Source of the DNA: Microbacterium sp. CH12i | GTDB lineage: Bacteria; Actinomycetota; Actinomycetes; Actinomycetales; Microbacteriaceae | Length of the DNA stretch: 64,000 nt | Reading direction: 5' to 3' | NCBI RefSeq assembly: GCF_000685355.1 | Contig: NZ_JHET01000013.1 | Span: forward strand, 1-64,000 | Shown here: in pieces, positions 62,245-64,000 of the stretch | Numbering within the stretch: position 1 is the stretch's first letter | How the letters are laid out: each line of letters starts with the position of its first letter | Notes under the pieces: generated by a model | What the model was told of the DNA's origin: nothing | Database searches by the model: none | Seen by the model: the letters and a program-made list of their open reading frames with translations, nothing else | Program-made: the position numbers and the translations under genes

Positions 62245-64000
62245 TTATGTACTTTTCAATGCGGAACGAGCATTTTCTATGCGCAGCGCCAGTTCGAGCC
62301 GGAAGCGAGACTCTGGTCGATCGAGCTCTTCGCCGAGCAACACGTTCAGCCGCTGCATCCGCTGCTTCATGGTGTTCACGTGAATATGCAGCACGCGAGC
62401 GGTGGCGGTCAGCGACCAGCGTTCGTCAAAGAGCGCGCCCAGTGTCTGCAGCAGCTCAGATCCATGCGCACGGTCCCACTCCCTGACCGGTCCCAGCATG
62501 CTGTCGATGAAGGTGCCCAGGCGCACGCCATCACCATCAAACAACGCCGCATACGGAGCGAGGGTGATCGAGTCCATTGCCCCTTCAGCGATGCCGAGCC
62601 CGAGCGCCAGTTGGGCGCTCTGCCATATGGCAGGAGCCGCGGCAGCAGCGACATCGAGACCTTCACAAACGGAGGCAACGACGAGCGGACCTGCTGCACC
62701 AACCACCTGCTGGATGCGACCGGCCTCTGTGCGAGCACGGTCGTGGACACTGCCGGTGCTCCCCAACGATTCTGAAGAGGATGGCGCAAGTACAGTCACC
62801 CCGAACGCGCCGGCGCGGCAAGCCAGTCTGCCCGCCCACGCAAGCGCGATAGCACCCGCTGGCGCTCATCTGGAGCGCATGACACCGCGGCGACCGTCCA
62901 TGGCGCAGCGATCAGATAGCCGCGTGCGGCCGCACGACGCACGCCGGCCATTCGCGTCGTCGCTCCTTGCAACAATTCAGCGGCGACCTCACCGCGCACT
63001 CGCTCTTCTGCGTCGGCGAGCGCATTGTGCCGCAGCATCACCAGTGCAGCGATGAGAGCGGAGCGCTCGACTGTACGGCGTTCTATTGGGGTAAGCGGGT
63101 GAGCGCCCCGAGAAACCAGCAGCGCGCCAGAACGCGCAGTCGTGGCGACAACCGGAGTCACAAGTTCGAAGGCACTGTCTGCAACCTCTACGCTTCGACC
63201 AGTAGCCGCGGCCGCGACCACCGCCTCGCGCAACTGACGGTCTAGCGCAACTTCAGCATCGCCGACCAGAGTCGAACCCTCATCATCGATGAAGACGACA
63301 TCACGGCCAAGCGCCTCGGCTAGGGCACCAACGACGGCATCCGTGTCATGGCCGAAAACGACGAGTTTGATCAGCTCGCCGTGTAGCGAAGCTGCCCACT
63401 CTGCCTCCTGTTGCCGCGATGAGGCCTCCGCACTCGCATCGGTCGCATCCTTGAGCAGCTGCGCGAGATGCAATACGAGTGCCGCGTGACCCGCGAAGGC
63501 CGAAAGCAACGAGATCTCCTCGGGGCGAAAATCGTGCGGTTGTCGGCTCGCCGCGAAGAGGACGCCAAGCACCTGGCCCCCGACGACCAGCGGTGCTCCG
63601 AGTAGCGAACGCAGCTGTTCTTCGTGCACGATGGCGTCGATCGTCACGTCGTGCGGCACTGTAGTGAGCGACTCGTAATCCGCCACCCACTGCGGACGTT
63701 GTGTGCGCACCGCAAGGCTAGCGAGCCCCACGCCGGCGGGCACCACCATTCCGAAGAAGCGGGGAGAAACGGTGCCCGTCTGTGCCCGCACATGCAGCTC
63801 ATCGTGATCAGAGTCGTACACCGAGAGGTAGGCGACATCGACTTCCATGAGCTCCCGTGCACGGTCAACGATGCGCTGCAGCATCAAGTCAGCATCCGGG
63901 ATGGAAAGCAGGTCGCGCGTCGAAGACATCACCGCGCGCAACTCGGTGCTTCGCCGACGGAGCGAGTCAACCTTGCGTGCAAGATCGATGGCGGCCTCCG
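62245..64000 (-). CDS. GAF/PucR-type regulator of the mevalonate operon, 5' end outside the window, probable frameshift
   Basis: The frame is open to the window edge, beginning inside a coiled coil (DLARKVDSLRRRSTELRAVM), followed by a GAF domain (RELMEVDVAYLSVYDSDHDE, LGAPLVVGGQVLGVLFAASR, to about 63460) and a PucR-like middle. It stops at 62796-62798 after LAAPARSG. The next frame, overlapping as GTGA, reads VTVLAPSSSESL and ends with the PucR C-terminal helix-turn-helix (LGALFDERWSLTATARVLHI, HVNTMKQRMQRLNVLLGEEL). Elsewhere in the family these are one chain, and an extra G in the run at 62799-62802 would fuse them. It lies upstream of mvaA on the same strand with 102 bp between, so it probably activates that operon on sensing the substrate. 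Confidence 0.82.

Noticed and set aside
1..64000. CRISPR arrays, tRNA or rRNA genes, prophage or insertion sequences
   Set aside because: No regularly spaced repeats, cloverleaf sequences, rRNA segments, transposase or integrase motifs were found.

Overview
The window is high-GC DNA from an actinobacterium, most likely a Microbacterium or close relative in the Microbacteriaceae. The evidence is the very high GC content, frequent GTG starts, a DUF3073 gene, DtxR-type iron boxes, tandem crcB genes, DUF4097-PadR and HtaA/HmuTUV cassettes, and the sterol-carrier-like protein next to purD. Species is not claimed. No tRNA, rRNA, CRISPR, prophage or insertion sequence was seen. Gene density is high and most gaps are under 200 bp.

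Layout. 1-9.4 kb: N-terminus of an RNA helicase, an aldose epimerase, an RND exporter, two fluoride channels, a TipAL-like MerR regulator, a DUF4097-PadR pair, a universal stress protein and DUF3073. 9.4-13.4 kb: purM-purF and an MFS exporter. 14.4-20.6 kb: an iron-regulated haem locus, a large HtaA-like surface protein divergent from hmuTUV. 20.6-28.9 kb: a sterol-carrier-like protein, a NUDIX enzyme, purD, a DHA2 exporter with its PadR regulator, purC, a nucleobase permease, a biotinyl-domain remnant and a VOC protein. 28.9-34.9 kb: a glucoside operon (binding protein, two permeases, GH1, LacI) with twin LacI operators. 34.9-41.4 kb: apt, purS-purQ, a hydroxyacid dehydrogenase, a GH13 alpha-glucosidase and a SulP transporter. 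41.4-51.3 kb: a second oligosaccharide system (SBP5, Opp/Dpp permeases and ATPases, GH3) divergent from a TetR gene, then an M20 amidohydrolase. 51.3-53.7 kb: a sulfite-oxidase-fold protein and a small alarmone synthetase. 53.7-58 kb: a KimA-like potassium permease followed by a KdpD/KdpE-like two-component pair. 58.1-64 kb: a PucR-type regulator, class II HMG-CoA reductase, HMG-CoA lyase, a small membrane protein and a TctA-type permease, which together look like a mevalonate uptake and catabolism operon.

How genes work together. Purine synthesis is spread over at least four sites (purFM, purD, purC, purSQ) with salvage (apt, nucleobase permease). Two beta-glucoside systems pair an importer with a cytoplasmic glycosidase. 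In both, a related hairpin repeat lies between the binding-protein gene and the next ABC gene.

Quality warning. At least eleven conserved genes are broken by single-base indels, mostly one-base losses at short G or C runs, and the RND gene carries a compensating pair. This points to residual sequencing indels rather than real gene decay. Affected genes are described as reconstructed, with the shift position given.
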